23,982 nt of DNA, from assembly GCA_030530185.1 (NCBI GenBank), contig JAUMVL010000003.1, positions 1 through 23,982 on the forward strand, read 5' to 3'. Position numbers and translations under genes: made by a program. This stretch comes from Clostridia bacterium (GTDB lineage: Bacteria > Bacillota > Clostridia > Christensenellales > CAG-138). Position 1 is the first letter of the stretch. Each line of letters begins with the position of its first letter. The notes below the pieces were generated by a model. The model searched no databases, was not told the DNA's origin, and worked only from the letters and a program-made list of their open reading frames with translations. Shown here one piece after another: positions 1 to 8,068 of this stretch.

Positions 1-85
1 CGCGGATCGTAAGCGAGCAGCTCCATTTTGCAAGGTATTTCTTCATTTTTGTCTGGTATTTCAGTCCTGTCAGAAAGATTCCTTT
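1..85. repeat. Direct repeat copy 1 (left edge)
   Basis: Bases 1-85 match 19998-20083 with about five substitutions and no gap. The match stops in both places right after the shared CAGAAAGATTCCTT. It is cut by the window edge, so the true length is unknown. Read on the minus strand, both copies hold an open frame resembling the end of a protein; in copy 2 that frame stops at 19979-19981. Both copies abut a truncated gene, HAD hydrolase here and cotJC at the other copy. The common end point suggests the terminus of a mobile or rearranged element. No transposase could be recognised. Confidence 0.75.
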
Positions 86-473
86 CCCGGATGCAGCGCC
101 GATCCTGTCGAAATGTAAGCGGCACAGGTTTCGGTTGGGCATCATTGCCAATCAGAATCCCTGCACAAAGCGCCGTCTTGAACGAAGGAATTTGATTTCC
201 TGTTTTGATGTGATCGCCGCCTCTGCCGAATTGGGTGTCGCCAAGTCGAATCCTTCGATCTTTCAATGGGCTTTGCAACAAGCCGACACTCTCCCGCAGA
301 ATTCTGCAATGGTCGGCGATCGCTTGGACAAGGACATTGCGCCTTCGAATCGACTTGGGATGCACTCCATCCGTCTGCTTCGCGGTCTCAGCGCATATCA
401 TGAGCCGCAATGCAGCGATGAGAACCCTGAATATCCCATTCAATCGCTGAAGGATCTGATCAACTTACTTTGA
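84..473 (+). pseudogene. HAD-superfamily hydrolase, 5'-truncated
   Basis: The frame stays open from the repeat boundary to a TGA at 471-473. It encodes the C-terminal part of a HAD-IA phosphatase-like protein. Visible are the motif II region (LGIIANQ), the motif III lysine (LGVAK, followed by IFQWAL) and the motif IV acidic loop (VGDRLDKDIAP). The N-terminal motif I (DxDGT), which carries the nucleophilic aspartate, and the cap are missing. About 129 codons remain of a usual 220-240. The sequence FPDAAPIL just inside the boundary looks like normal HAD sequence, so truncation occurred where the repeat begins. A TTG at 135 is an open start but has no convincing ribosome site. It is likely non-functional. 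Small-molecule phosphatase activity is the family expectation only. Confidence 0.8.
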
Positions 474-574
474 ATGGATCGCTTTCCCTATAAACAGCCC
501 TTTCTGTAACCCTTTTTCGCTGCTTTCCTGACACGATCAAGGGAGCCGAAGTGAGCGACCGGCCGCTTTTTGAT

Positions 575-604
575 GCAAAAACGGAACGGACATTTGCCCA
601 TTCC
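575..604 (-). terminator. Rho-independent terminator of the long operon
   Basis: On the minus strand a 9-bp stem (583-591 pairing with 596-604, with G-T wobbles, loop 592-595) is followed directly by GTTTTTG. It lies about 100 bases downstream of the YhcH-like stop codon and is the first good terminator after the promoter at 17746-17774. On the plus strand the same stem is followed at a short distance by a T-run, so it may also end transcription from the HAD side. Confidence 0.65.
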
Positions 605-704
605 GCAAGTGTTTTTTGGTTCGATCCTCACCGCGAGGAATCCGGTGTTTTCGATCGTCTATAGGAGGCTTGACAACTTTCAGGCGGCTCTTTTACTGTG
701 CATC

Positions 705-1178
705 TTATTCTTTGCTTACCGGTTCTTCCACCGGCACCTTGATGACAATCTTTTTCACCGACATCGCCGTTCCCGCAAGACAGCGCGGCTTATGCGCATC
801 CTCTGGCGCGAATACCACATAGTCGCCCGAACGCAGCAGCACTTTGCCGGATACCAAAGGTTCGCGGTAAAATGTAACATCATTCTCCGTATCGTACGGC
901 ACAGAAACCTCCAAACCTTGTCTTGTGCACACGCCGAGCAATTCCTCGCCGTCTACAAGGTACTGTACATCAAAGAACTTTTCATGTGTTTCAAACGACA
1001 GTTTCTCTTCCGGCGACGTTTCATAATGTTGAATGCTTGCGCGAACGCCGTTTTCCAACGGAATCCAACCATCCGGAAGCGTATTGAGATCGTCTCTTTT
1101 CAAAAATGCAAAAGCCGTTTGAAATTTCGGTTCCGTCATATCGTAACGATATTCTGTTCCAAGTGTTCCGAATTGCAT
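705..1178 (-). CDS. YhcH/YjgK/YiaL (NanQ-like) family protein
   Basis: The product is 157 residues, the usual size of the YhcH/YjgK/YiaL (DUF386) family. The family signature is visible as FETHEKFFDVQYLVDGEE (residues 62-79), with FAPEDAHKPR near residue 123; these His/Glu/Asp residues line the barrel pocket. Characterised relatives include E. coli NanQ, a sialic acid anomerase. Here there is no nanA, nanE or nanK, so a sialic acid role is not supported. The protein more likely acts on another sugar-like or cyclic intermediate of the operon. The start at 1178 has a good site (GGAAGGAGTAAGAATC before ATG). It is the last gene of the 20-gene operon, 24 bases after the preceding stop. Confidence 0.85.
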   Translation of the reverse strand: MQFGTLGTEYRYDMTEPKFQTAFAFLKRDDLNTLPDGWIPLENGVRASIQHYETSPEEKLSFETHEKFFDVQYLVDGEELLGVCTRQGLEVSVPYDTENDVTFYREPLVSGKVLLRSGDYVVFAPEDAHKPRCLAGTAMSVKKIVIKVPVEEPVSKE

Positions 1179-1202
1179 GATTCTTACTCCTTCCCGATCT
1201 TG

Positions 1203-1862
1203 TTACCGTTCTGTTCCGTGAATCCGCTCGATCCACCGTCTGCATGCCTCCCGATCCGGTGTCCGGATCGCTCTGCCGAACGTGATCCAATCCGCACCGG
1301 CGCGAATGGAATCCTGCACGGCGTCGAAATCATCGTTTGTAATGCAAAATCGGATCGGATTCCTGCAGGCCATAAAACTCTCCGCATTGTTGCAAAGAAC
1401 CGGCTCATGCGTTCGTTGATCCAGCACGCGATAATAATGGTGTGTGAAAAAATACTTGGCGCCCATATCCGCATACAAATCCGCATAATAGGTGTAATCC
1501 TGCGAGTGTACGCTTAAATAGAAGATTGGTTGAATGGACAGATCCTTTGCAATGTTCAAGGTTTCTTCTACCAATTGAATCTGATAACCGGCCTCAAAGA
1601 TTGCGTAGTTTGCCCCCTGTTCCTCTGCCTGACGAATGCAGCCCATCGGAAATACAAACTTATAATCCGCAACCAGAACCGTCTTTTCTCCGAGCGCACG
1701 GCGCATCATTCCGATCGCGTCGTTTCCATACCGGTACAGCATCGGCGTGCCGACCTCAATCCAATCTGCGCCCTCCTCCAGAGCCATTTCGGCAATCCGA
1801 ATGCCCAGATCGATATCCTCCACGTCTATGGCCGCCTGTACCCATGCCTGTTTCTTTTTCAC
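1203..1862 (-). CDS. Orotidine 5'-phosphate decarboxylase-superfamily (HPS/KGPDC-like) protein
   Basis: This is a 219-residue beta/alpha barrel protein. GADWIEVGTPML (about residues 31-42) is typical of 3-hexulose-6-phosphate synthase and 3-keto-L-gulonate-6-phosphate decarboxylase, and GADWITFGRAI near the C-terminus fits the phosphate-binding loop. The family's catalytic DxKxxD motif appears as D66-Y-K68-F-V-F71, so the last Asp is replaced by Phe and the canonical metal/catalytic set is incomplete. I chose GTG at 1862 because GGGGG lies seven bases upstream and it leaves a 14-base gap to the previous gene. An ATG at 1922 would overlap that gene by 46 bases. The reaction is probably an aldol or decarboxylase-like step, but the substrate is unknown. 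Confidence 0.75.
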   Translation of the reverse strand: MKKKQAWVQAAIDVEDIDLGIRIAEMALEEGADWIEVGTPMLYRYGNDAIGMMRRALGEKTVLVADYKFVFPMGCIRQAEEQGANYAIFEAGYQIQLVEETLNIAKDLSIQPIFYLSVHSQDYTYYADLYADMGAKYFFTHHYYRVLDQRTHEPVLCNNAESFMACRNPIRFCITNDDFDAVQDSIRAGADWITFGRAIRTPDREACRRWIERIHGTER

Positions 1863-1876
1863 ACACCATCCCCCGT

Positions 1877-2821
1877 TTATTTGTTTCCTTTCAGGGTCTC
1901 CATGACAAAGTGTCGCATCCAAACCGACTTGCGCTCTGCGGGATCGTCCACAAATTTAGCTTCGACAGACTCCCAATAACCGTCTTCTACGCCGAAGAAT
2001 TGTGCTGCAGCATTGAATTCCACACCGGTATCGTTGTACTTGTTAAAATACACATTGCTGCGATCCTGGTAGATATGGTGTCCGTAATCCAGCATCCCTT
2101 CAAATGCCGCGTACATCAGGTAATGGATTCCGACCAGTTTGAATCCGTAGCGAGCGATCTCGTCCACATCGACATCCGGTTTCCCGTCCGTTGCACCCAA
2201 GTCAGGGTACATTTTCCATCCCTGCACTTCTTTTCCGATCCGGTCCAGAATTTTTGCGCGCTGTTCCCGATCTTTCACTGCATTCAGTTTGACAATCAGC
2301 GTCAGATCCGCTCCCGCCTCATGATAGCGGTTGCATCGTTCAATGGCTTCATCCAAATCCGTCAGCGGATCCACGTCGCAACGGGCGATCAACAAACAAT
2401 CGGTGCCTTCCATGGCCGCTTTAGCTGCCTTGAATTTCTCAACCGCCTTTTTGATCGGAAGGATTCCGCCGTTATCGAGATCCTGATCCACGATCAGGAT
2501 CCCTTGAGCACCCGCCTCCGCCATGCGTTTACAGGCATTGAATACGCGCAGCGGCCCGCCGAAGCAGTCATCCGCATCCACAAGCAAGGGAAGTTTTGTC
2601 GCGCGGGAAATATAGTAGCAGGCATGAACATAGTCGTCCAGCGTCAGAAAGCCCAGATCCGGATTTCCCTGCAATGCGGTCGCAAACTCGGCGCTGCTGA
2701 TCATGACCAGTTCAAAGTTGCACAGTTCCACGGCTTTTGCTGAAAGGCAGTCATAAATCTCCGGACAGATCGTAATGTCGTTCTTCTCCATGATCTGTCG
2801 AAACGTCAGTTTTTCTTTCAT
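1877..2821 (-). CDS. Isocitrate lyase/PEP mutase-family protein 1
   Basis: The 314-residue TIM-barrel protein belongs to the isocitrate lyase/phosphoenolpyruvate mutase superfamily, whose members make or break C-C or P-C bonds next to a carboxylate (methylisocitrate lyase, 2,3-dimethylmalate lyase, oxaloacetate hydrolase, PEP mutase). Visible are CPEIYDCLSAKA (19-30), the metal-binding strand VDADDCFGGP (81-90) and IARCD (145-149). The usual IEDQ motif, whose Glu helps hold Mg2+, reads ILIVDQ, and the KKCGH catalytic loop of true lyases is absent. A paralog lies at 12105-13061 in the same operon. The start has GAGAGGAGATCATC before ATG. The gene sits between dppF and the decarboxylase-like gene. 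Likely a lyase on an operon intermediate; exact chemistry unknown. Confidence 0.8.
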   Translation of the reverse strand: MKEKLTFRQIMEKNDITICPEIYDCLSAKAVELCNFELVMISSAEFATALQGNPDLGFLTLDDYVHACYYISRATKLPLLVDADDCFGGPLRVFNACKRMAEAGAQGILIVDQDLDNGGILPIKKAVEKFKAAKAAMEGTDCLLIARCDVDPLTDLDEAIERCNRYHEAGADLTLIVKLNAVKDREQRAKILDRIGKEVQGWKMYPDLGATDGKPDVDVDEIARYGFKLVGIHYLMYAAFEGMLDYGHHIYQDRSNVYFNKYNDTGVEFNAAAQFFGVEDGYWESVEAKFVDDPAERKSVWMRHFVMETLKGNK

Positions 2822-2846
2822 GATGATCTCCTCTCTGTAAACAGGT

Positions 2847-3839
2847 TTATACTTCTCCGCAATGATGGCAGGCTACGAAATGTCCGCTGCCTGTATCCGA
2901 CAGTTTCGGCATTTCCGACCGGCATATATCCGTTGCGTAAGGGCACCTCGGATGGAACGAGCACCCACTCGGCGCATGAATCGGACTTGGCACCTCGCCC
3001 TCCAACACAATGCGCGAACGCTGTTTTTCCACGTCGTAATCCGTAATCGGCACAGCGGACATCAGCGCCTTCGTATACGGATGAAGCGGGTTTCGGTACA
3101 ATTCTCCGGAAGCCATTGTTTCCACAATGTGTCCAAGATACATGACGGCGGTTACATCCGAAATATGGCGAACGACAGCAAGATCATGCGCGATAAACAG
3201 ATACGTCAGACCCAGTTTTTCCTGCAGTTCTTCAAACAGGTTGATGATCTGTGCCTGGATCGAAACATCCAGCGCAGAAACCGGTTCATCGCAAACGATC
3301 AGCTTCGGATCGCAGGCAAGTGCGCGGGCTATGCCGAGCCGCTGTCGCTGTCCGCCGCTCAATTCATGCGGATACCGATCCGCCATTACAGGATCCAGAT
3401 CCACAAGCGTCAGAAGTTCATGAACACGATCCTGCATCTCACCTTTCTGTCGGTGCTTTCCGTCTGCTGCGATCGCTTCCCGCACAATATCTCCGATGGA
3501 CTGTCTCGGATCCAAACTTCCGTAAGGGTCCTGAAAAATCAGCTGAATCTCTCTCCGAAACGCTTTCAGCTCCCGATCGGTCATCCTTGCAATGTCTGTG
3601 CCGCGATACAGGATTCTGCCTTCCGTCGGACGGTAGATTCGCAGAATACACTTGCCCGCTGTCGTCTTTCCGCAACCGGATTCCCCGACCAGGCCGAACG
3701 TTTTGCCTTCATCAATCGAAAAGCTGATGCCGTCTACCGCCTTGACGTAGGAACGCGGCTTGCCGAACAGCGTCGATTGCGCGGGAAAATACATTTTCAG
3801 GTTTTCCACTTGCAAAAGAGGGGCTTTTTCGTTACTCAT
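2847..3839 (-). CDS. dppF: Dipeptide/oligopeptide-type ABC transporter ATPase (DppF/OppF-like)
   Basis: This 330-residue cytoplasmic ATPase powers the importer. Walker A is GESGCGKT (52-59), the signature LSGGQ (160-164) and Walker B LIVCDE (180-185). The C-terminal oligopeptide-type extension carries Cys293, 299, 306, 324 and 327; a cysteine cluster of this kind binds an iron-sulfur cluster in studied Dpp/Opp ATPases. ATG at 3839 was chosen because GGGAGG lies seven bases upstream; the ATG at 3845 is too close to that site. The gene overlaps the end of dppD by eight bases (ATGAGTAA), indicating translational coupling. Symbols denote family only: Dpp-type systems also carry non-peptide substrates, and the neighbours here suggest a non-peptide cargo. 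Confidence 0.93.
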   Translation of the reverse strand: MSNEKAPLLQVENLKMYFPAQSTLFGKPRSYVKAVDGISFSIDEGKTFGLVGESGCGKTTAGKCILRIYRPTEGRILYRGTDIARMTDRELKAFRREIQLIFQDPYGSLDPRQSIGDIVREAIAADGKHRQKGEMQDRVHELLTLVDLDPVMADRYPHELSGGQRQRLGIARALACDPKLIVCDEPVSALDVSIQAQIINLFEELQEKLGLTYLFIAHDLAVVRHISDVTAVMYLGHIVETMASGELYRNPLHPYTKALMSAVPITDYDVEKQRSRIVLEGEVPSPIHAPSGCSFHPRCPYATDICRSEMPKLSDTGSGHFVACHHCGEV

Positions 3840-4836
3840 GTTCATCCCTCCCGATCTCGTAATGACATGCCGCAAAATGCTCGCGATCGCCAACCTGCCG
3901 CAATGTCGGACAGCTGCTGCGGCATAATTCGCTCGCATACGGACAGCGCGGAGCAAACGCGCAGTCGTCTTTCAGTTTTGCCAGATTCGGCGGCGCGCCG
4001 TTGATCGCCACAAGCTGTTCGTCCTCCGAAGCATCGAGTCTCGGCACGGCGTTCAACAGACCGATCGTGTAGGGATGTCGCGGGTTCTTCAAGATATCCT
4101 CGCATGTGCCGGATTCAATGATCCGACCAGCATACATGACATAGATCCGATCCGCATACCGAGTCACAAGACCGAGGTTGTGCGTCACGACAATGATCGA
4201 TGTTTTCATACTCTTCACGATCGACAGCAGCAGCTCCATTACCTGTGCTTGTGTCGTGACATCCAGTGCCGTAGTCGGCTCATCCGCGATGATCAGTTTG
4301 GAATTGCACGCAACCGCAACAGCGATCATGACCCTTTGCCGCATACCCCCGGACATTTCGAACGGATAATTCTTCATTCGCGTTTCCGGTTCAGGGATAC
4401 CGACCGCTTTCAGTGCCTCGATGCCCAGTTGCCATGCTTCCTTCTTCGAAACCTTTTTATGGGTCCGAATCACCTCTGACAACTGACTGCCGACCGTCAG
4501 TACCGGATTCAGGCTCGTCATCGGCTCCTGGAAGATCATGGAGATCTTTGCGCCGCGGATCGCACGCATCTCCTTGGAACGCGGCTTGTATTTCAGCAGG
4601 TTTTCGCCCTCCAGCAGCACTTCTCCACCGAGGATTTTGCCGGGAGGCGTTTGAATCAACTGCATACAGGACATCTGTGTAACAGACTTGCCGCAGCCCG
4701 ACTCACCGACGACAGCAACGATCTCTTGCTCATTCACATAGTAGGATACATCATTGACCGCCTTGACCTCGCCCGCCTGGGTGAAGAAGGACGTTCTGAG
4801 ATGATTCACCTCAAGCAGTTTTTTCTTGCTTTCCAT
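3832..4836 (-). CDS. dppD: Dipeptide/oligopeptide-type ABC transporter ATPase (DppD/OppD-like)
   Basis: The second ATPase has 334 residues: Walker A GESGCGKS (44-51), signature MSGGMRQR (161-168), Walker B LIIADE (181-186) and switch His in VVTHN (217-221). The C-terminal domain again has a cysteine group (Cys292, 298, 305, 309, 324), as in DppD-type subunits. It pairs with the following DppF to form the heterodimeric motor. The ATG at 4836 lies just beyond the dppC stop (TAA, 4838-4840), with GGGGG about ten bases upstream. The tight spacing shows dppBCDF to be one cassette. Confidence 0.93.
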   Translation of the reverse strand: MESKKKLLEVNHLRTSFFTQAGEVKAVNDVSYYVNEQEIVAVVGESGCGKSVTQMSCMQLIQTPPGKILGGEVLLEGENLLKYKPRSKEMRAIRGAKISMIFQEPMTSLNPVLTVGSQLSEVIRTHKKVSKKEAWQLGIEALKAVGIPEPETRMKNYPFEMSGGMRQRVMIAVAVACNSKLIIADEPTTALDVTTQAQVMELLLSIVKSMKTSIIVVTHNLGLVTRYADRIYVMYAGRIIESGTCEDILKNPRHPYTIGLLNAVPRLDASEDEQLVAINGAPPNLAKLKDDCAFAPRCPYASELCRSSCPTLRQVGDREHFAACHYEIGRDEHE

Positions 4837-4837
4837 A

Positions 4838-5689
4838 TTACAATTTCCCCCTCAGTCTGGGATCAAGCGCATCGCGCAGACCGTCGCCGACCACATTGAA
4901 CGCCACGACAACAAGGATGATGCAGATGCCCGGCACGATTGCGAGGAGCGGCACCGAACGCAGATAGGAGTAGCCATCCGAAACCATCGCGCCCCACGTC
5001 GCCGTCGGCGGATCGATCCCGACGCCCAGAAAGCTCATGCTTGCCTCCTGCATGATTCCCGTGCCGAGGTTCGTTGTAAACAGAACAATCAGCGACGGAA
5101 AGCAATTCGGCAAAAGATGTTTCAGCAGGATCGCAAGATTTTTGCGTCCGATCAGTTTCCCTGCAATGATATAATCGCTTTCTCGAAGCGACAGAACCTG
5201 ACCGTTTACCATACGGATATAGGTTGGCGTCAGCGAAATACCGATGGATATGATGATGCTCCACACGCCGCCGCCGATGGCTGAAGCAAGAACCAGCGTA
5301 AAAATCAGCGCTGGAATAGCCAGCAGCGCATCGGTAATGCGCATAATGACCTGATTCAGAATCCCGCCGAAGTAGCCTGCGATTAAGCCAAGCAATATAC
5401 CGAGCACCGCGCTGACCACACCGGCAAGAACACTCGTATAAAGCGACATGCGCGCGCCGTAAACGATACGGCTGAACACATCGCGTCCGAGGTAGTCGGT
5501 GCCGAGCCAATGCTCCGCGCTTGCAGGAGCCGTTATATTCCGCAGATCGTTTTTGTTCGGATCATAGGGGGCGATTAAAGGCGCAAGCACCGCACAAACG
5601 ATCATCAGAATAATGATCCAGAAACAGATGTGCGACAATATGCCCCGGCCGAAAAAGACCTTGATTTGATTTTTCAGATTGGCTTTCAT
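4838..5689 (-). CDS. dppC: ABC transporter permease (DppC/OppC-like)
   Basis: This is a 283-residue inner-membrane permease with about six hydrophobic segments. The N-terminal OppC-type region has WIIILMIVCAVLAPLIAPYD followed by HWLGTDYLGRDVFSR, a hallmark of DppC/OppC. The cytoplasmic EAA-like loop is AGKLIGRKNLAILLKHLLPN. I chose ATG at 5689, which has GGAG about nine bases upstream; an in-frame GTG at 5704 would add five residues and overlap dppB further. It forms the channel with DppB. Confidence 0.92.
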   Translation of the reverse strand: MKANLKNQIKVFFGRGILSHICFWIIILMIVCAVLAPLIAPYDPNKNDLRNITAPASAEHWLGTDYLGRDVFSRIVYGARMSLYTSVLAGVVSAVLGILLGLIAGYFGGILNQVIMRITDALLAIPALIFTLVLASAIGGGVWSIIISIGISLTPTYIRMVNGQVLSLRESDYIIAGKLIGRKNLAILLKHLLPNCFPSLIVLFTTNLGTGIMQEASMSFLGVGIDPPTATWGAMVSDGYSYLRSVPLLAIVPGICIILVVVAFNVVGDGLRDALDPRLRGKL

Positions 5690-5694
5690 AAGCG

Positions 5695-6645
5695 TTATCT
5701 CCACGACTTCCGAACACGCGGATCGACGATTCCGTAAAGAATATCGACCACCAGGTTTGCACCTACCGTGATCAGGGTAATCACGAATACACAGGCCTGC
5801 ACGATGAAATAATCCCGCTCCATGATACCGCGCATCAGCAATTGTCCGAGCCCCGGAATATTGAAGATTCGTTCAATGATAACCGAGCCGCTGACAATGA
5901 TGCGTACCTGTAACCCGATAATGGTGATGACTGGGATCAAAGCATTTTTCAGCGCATGGCGGAAAATCACTTTTCTCTCGGCCAGGCCGTTTGCTCGCGC
6001 CGTGCGGATATAATCCTGATTGATGATATCCAGCATATTGGAACGGGTCTGACGCGTAATCATGGCAATAAAGCGAAAAGCAAGGCAGGAAACCGGCAGC
6101 ACAGCCAAATACAGGTATTTGGAAAAGTCTTTATCGGGAGCCACATACCCCTGTGTCGGCAGCCATTTCAACCGGATGCCGAAAATCAGGATCGCCAGGA
6201 TCGCAATCCAGAATTCCGGACAGCCGATACCGATGTTCGCGATAAAAGTAATGATCTGGTCTACCCATGTTCCACGCTTAACCGCCGTCAGAATGCCAAA
6301 GACAATACCGAGCACTGATGCGATTACCAATACCGGAATACCGATGGACATGGTAATCGGCAATTTGGCTCGAATCAACGCCGAAACATCTTCTTCATAC
6401 AGAAGCGAACGGCCGAAGTCGCCCTGAACAATCCCTTTTATCCAAAGGAAATACTGCTCCACGATCGGCTTGTTCAGATTGTATGCCTCGCGTACCTGTT
6501 GAATTTTCTCCTCTGACGCGGATTCGCCCAACGAAATCCGAACCGGATCTCCCGGCAGGATATGCATCAGGGAGAAAGAAAACACGGAAACGAGAAAGAT
6601 GATCAGGAGAGAGGTTCCCAACCGTTTCAGGATGTACTTTCCCAT
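5695..6645 (-). CDS. dppB: ABC transporter permease (DppB/OppB-like)
   Basis: The 316-residue permease begins MGKYILKRLG, the typical DppB/OppB start. It has the first membrane segment at about residues 10-30, the extracellular loop containing MHILPGDPVRISLG, and the EAA-like loop TARANGLAERKVIFRHALKN before the last segments. ATG at 6645 was chosen over one at 6699 because AAGGAG lies seven bases upstream and it falls just after the previous stop (6657). It pairs with DppC. The cognate binding protein gene is not adjacent but five genes upstream, at 10335-12023. Confidence 0.92.
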   Translation of the reverse strand: MGKYILKRLGTSLLIIFLVSVFSFSLMHILPGDPVRISLGESASEEKIQQVREAYNLNKPIVEQYFLWIKGIVQGDFGRSLLYEEDVSALIRAKLPITMSIGIPVLVIASVLGIVFGILTAVKRGTWVDQIITFIANIGIGCPEFWIAILAILIFGIRLKWLPTQGYVAPDKDFSKYLYLAVLPVSCLAFRFIAMITRQTRSNMLDIINQDYIRTARANGLAERKVIFRHALKNALIPVITIIGLQVRIIVSGSVIIERIFNIPGLGQLLMRGIMERDYFIVQACVFVITLITVGANLVVDILYGIVDPRVRKSWR

Positions 6646-6656
6646 ATCACTGCTCC

Positions 6657-7340
6657 TTAATAGCCCCGTGTGTCTCTTGTGACTGCATAGCCGTCCCACG
6701 CCTCATAAGCTTTCGGCGGTTCCGGCAGATAGTGATTGATCTCGTCCGGCTTGTAATAATCCACAAAGCAGTCAGACGGATGCAAACGCACTTCCGCCTT
6801 GACGGTTTCGTCCATTGACGGATAATCCTCTTCCTTTTGATACGCTATGTTCTGTGCCAGCCAGCCATAGCAGGTGTCTCCCTCTGCAACCAGAATCCAC
6901 TGCAGATGCCAGATCTTCCAGCCTTCCTCTGTTCGCAGCAATTCAAAATAATACCGGCCGATATCCCATGCCTCCGATTCCGCAGGCGGCAGCATCTTAT
7001 AGCCGAAGGAGATCGCCGCGACACGAGCTGTCTTTCGATCCTTCGCGATCTCAACGATCGTCGCACCTTCTCCGTGTTCCACAAATGATCCGTGAATCTG
7101 TCCTGCTGCGACGCGCTCGTTGTAAAACTCCGTCAATTCTGCTTTTCCCTTAAGGCATCCTCTGCCGAATTCCACCGATGTATTCGGATCCTCAAGTGCA
7201 AAGCAATCCAATATGCGCCGAATGTCCGCACTGTGAAAAGCGAACAGATAACTGTTCAGCAGATTTCGAATCTCGATTCGATCACACGCTTCCACTACGT
7301 GCCGTTCGATCCGATCCAACTGCGCTTCCGTATTCTGCAT
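6657..7340 (-). CDS. SnoaL/NTF2-like protein A
   Basis: One of nine paralogs in this operon (227 residues). The SnoaL/NTF2 fold is a cone-shaped barrel often used for cyclases, isomerases, dehydratases and epoxide hydrolases. Features: helical N-terminus with NSYLFAFHSADI (about 29-40), conserved His in VEHGEG (His89), strand WKIWHLQW (141-148) and the tail LPEPPKAYEAWDGY ending TRGY. It is most like paralog I at 15266-15952: both share SDCFVDYYKPDE/ADSYMDYFKPDE and LPEPPxxYxxWDGY. Start ATG at 7340 has GGAGGTGCGCTT before it. It lies immediately upstream of dppB. The length is greater than simple 130-150-residue NTF2 proteins because of a roughly 75-residue C-terminal extension. The reaction is unknown. 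Confidence 0.8.
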   Translation of the reverse strand: MQNTEAQLDRIERHVVEACDRIEIRNLLNSYLFAFHSADIRRILDCFALEDPNTSVEFGRGCLKGKAELTEFYNERVAAGQIHGSFVEHGEGATIVEIAKDRKTARVAAISFGYKMLPPAESEAWDIGRYYFELLRTEEGWKIWHLQWILVAEGDTCYGWLAQNIAYQKEEDYPSMDETVKAEVRLHPSDCFVDYYKPDEINHYLPEPPKAYEAWDGYAVTRDTRGY

Positions 7341-7355
7341 AAGCGCACCTCCGCT

Positions 7356-8054
7356 TCAATAGGCTCTCGTCTTTTCTGTAGCAGTGATACCGTCGTAAGA
7401 CCGGTATGCTTTCGGCGGTTCAGGCAACAGATAGTTTACGTTTTCGGGATCGTAGTGCTTGGGATACGCCCAATCATCAGGATACGTTCCCTTCTCCCCC
7501 TTCGGCATATCTGCATAGGCGTCCGCAAGTTCCGGTGCAACCAGTTCCCGATCATGTGCCGTCTGCTCTTTCATCCAGCCCTTTGTCATGGAACATTCGA
7601 ACTCACGGAACCATTGCACATGCCACAGTTTCCAGGCGCCATTTTCCTTGATCAGATCCACATAATACTTTCCGTAAATCCAATTCTGCACCAATGCCTT
7701 TGCAGCAGCGTCCAGACCCGGAGCAAGCGCGGTCACTTTGGCCGTTTTTCCATCGCCGGCGATTTCAATCACAGGCGTATCGGTATAGTGATACACCAAA
7801 ATTCCCGGTTTTTGTGCAAGTTTCGGCATAAATCCGAAATAGGAGCGGATTGTCTCCGGTCCGCGGTACAGTCCCTCCTCGCCGATCTCCAATGTAATGT
7901 CCGCTCTGTCGGCAAACTGTTCCATTACTCCGTTGATATGCAGCTCGCCGTAATAGTGAATATAACGATAGAACGTATTGAGGATCTGATCATGATCGGT
8001 CAGCCGCTCTGCCAGCTGCTCCAGTTCCTCGATGTCTTTCCACAAATCTTTCAT
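7356..8054 (-). CDS. SnoaL/NTF2-like protein B
   Basis: A 232-residue paralog. The N-terminal helices contain FYRYIHYYGELHINGVMEQF; the middle His is in VYHY (His89), followed by the strand-turn PVIEIAGDGKTAKV, then WKLWHVQW (141-148) and the tail LLPEPPKAYRSYDG ending TRAY. It is closest to paralog G (13808-14512): both have KPGIL[VM]YHY, the WAYP motif and [YT]P[DE]DWAYP before the tail. I selected ATG at 8054 because GGGAGG lies about ten bases upstream; the upstream in-frame start at 8072 overlaps the preceding gene. It lies between paralogs C and A. Confidence 0.8.
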   Translation of the reverse strand: MKDLWKDIEELEQLAERLTDHDQILNTFYRYIHYYGELHINGVMEQFADRADITLEIGEEGLYRGPETIRSYFGFMPKLAQKPGILVYHYTDTPVIEIAGDGKTAKVTALAPGLDAAAKALVQNWIYGKYYVDLIKENGAWKLWHVQWFREFECSMTKGWMKEQTAHDRELVAPELADAYADMPKGEKGTYPDDWAYPKHYDPENVNYLLPEPPKAYRSYDGITATEKTRAY

Positions 8055-8068
8055 GTCCGTCGCCTCCC

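Noticed and set aside
705..1178. Sialic acid utilisation locus
   Set aside because: Only the NanQ-like protein is present; no lyase, epimerase, kinase or sialidase gene was seen.
570..1517. Long plus-strand open frame (315 codons)
   Set aside because: It lies antisense to the YhcH-like and OMP decarboxylase-like genes, has no family resemblance and no ribosome site.
1526..2743. Plus-strand open frame of 405 codons
   Set aside because: Antisense shadow of the lyase-family and decarboxylase-like genes; His/Arg-rich, low-complexity composition typical of a reversed coding strand.
1877..2821. Phosphonate metabolism through PEP mutase
   Set aside because: No phosphonopyruvate decarboxylase or phn genes are nearby, and the family IEDQ motif is altered in both copies.
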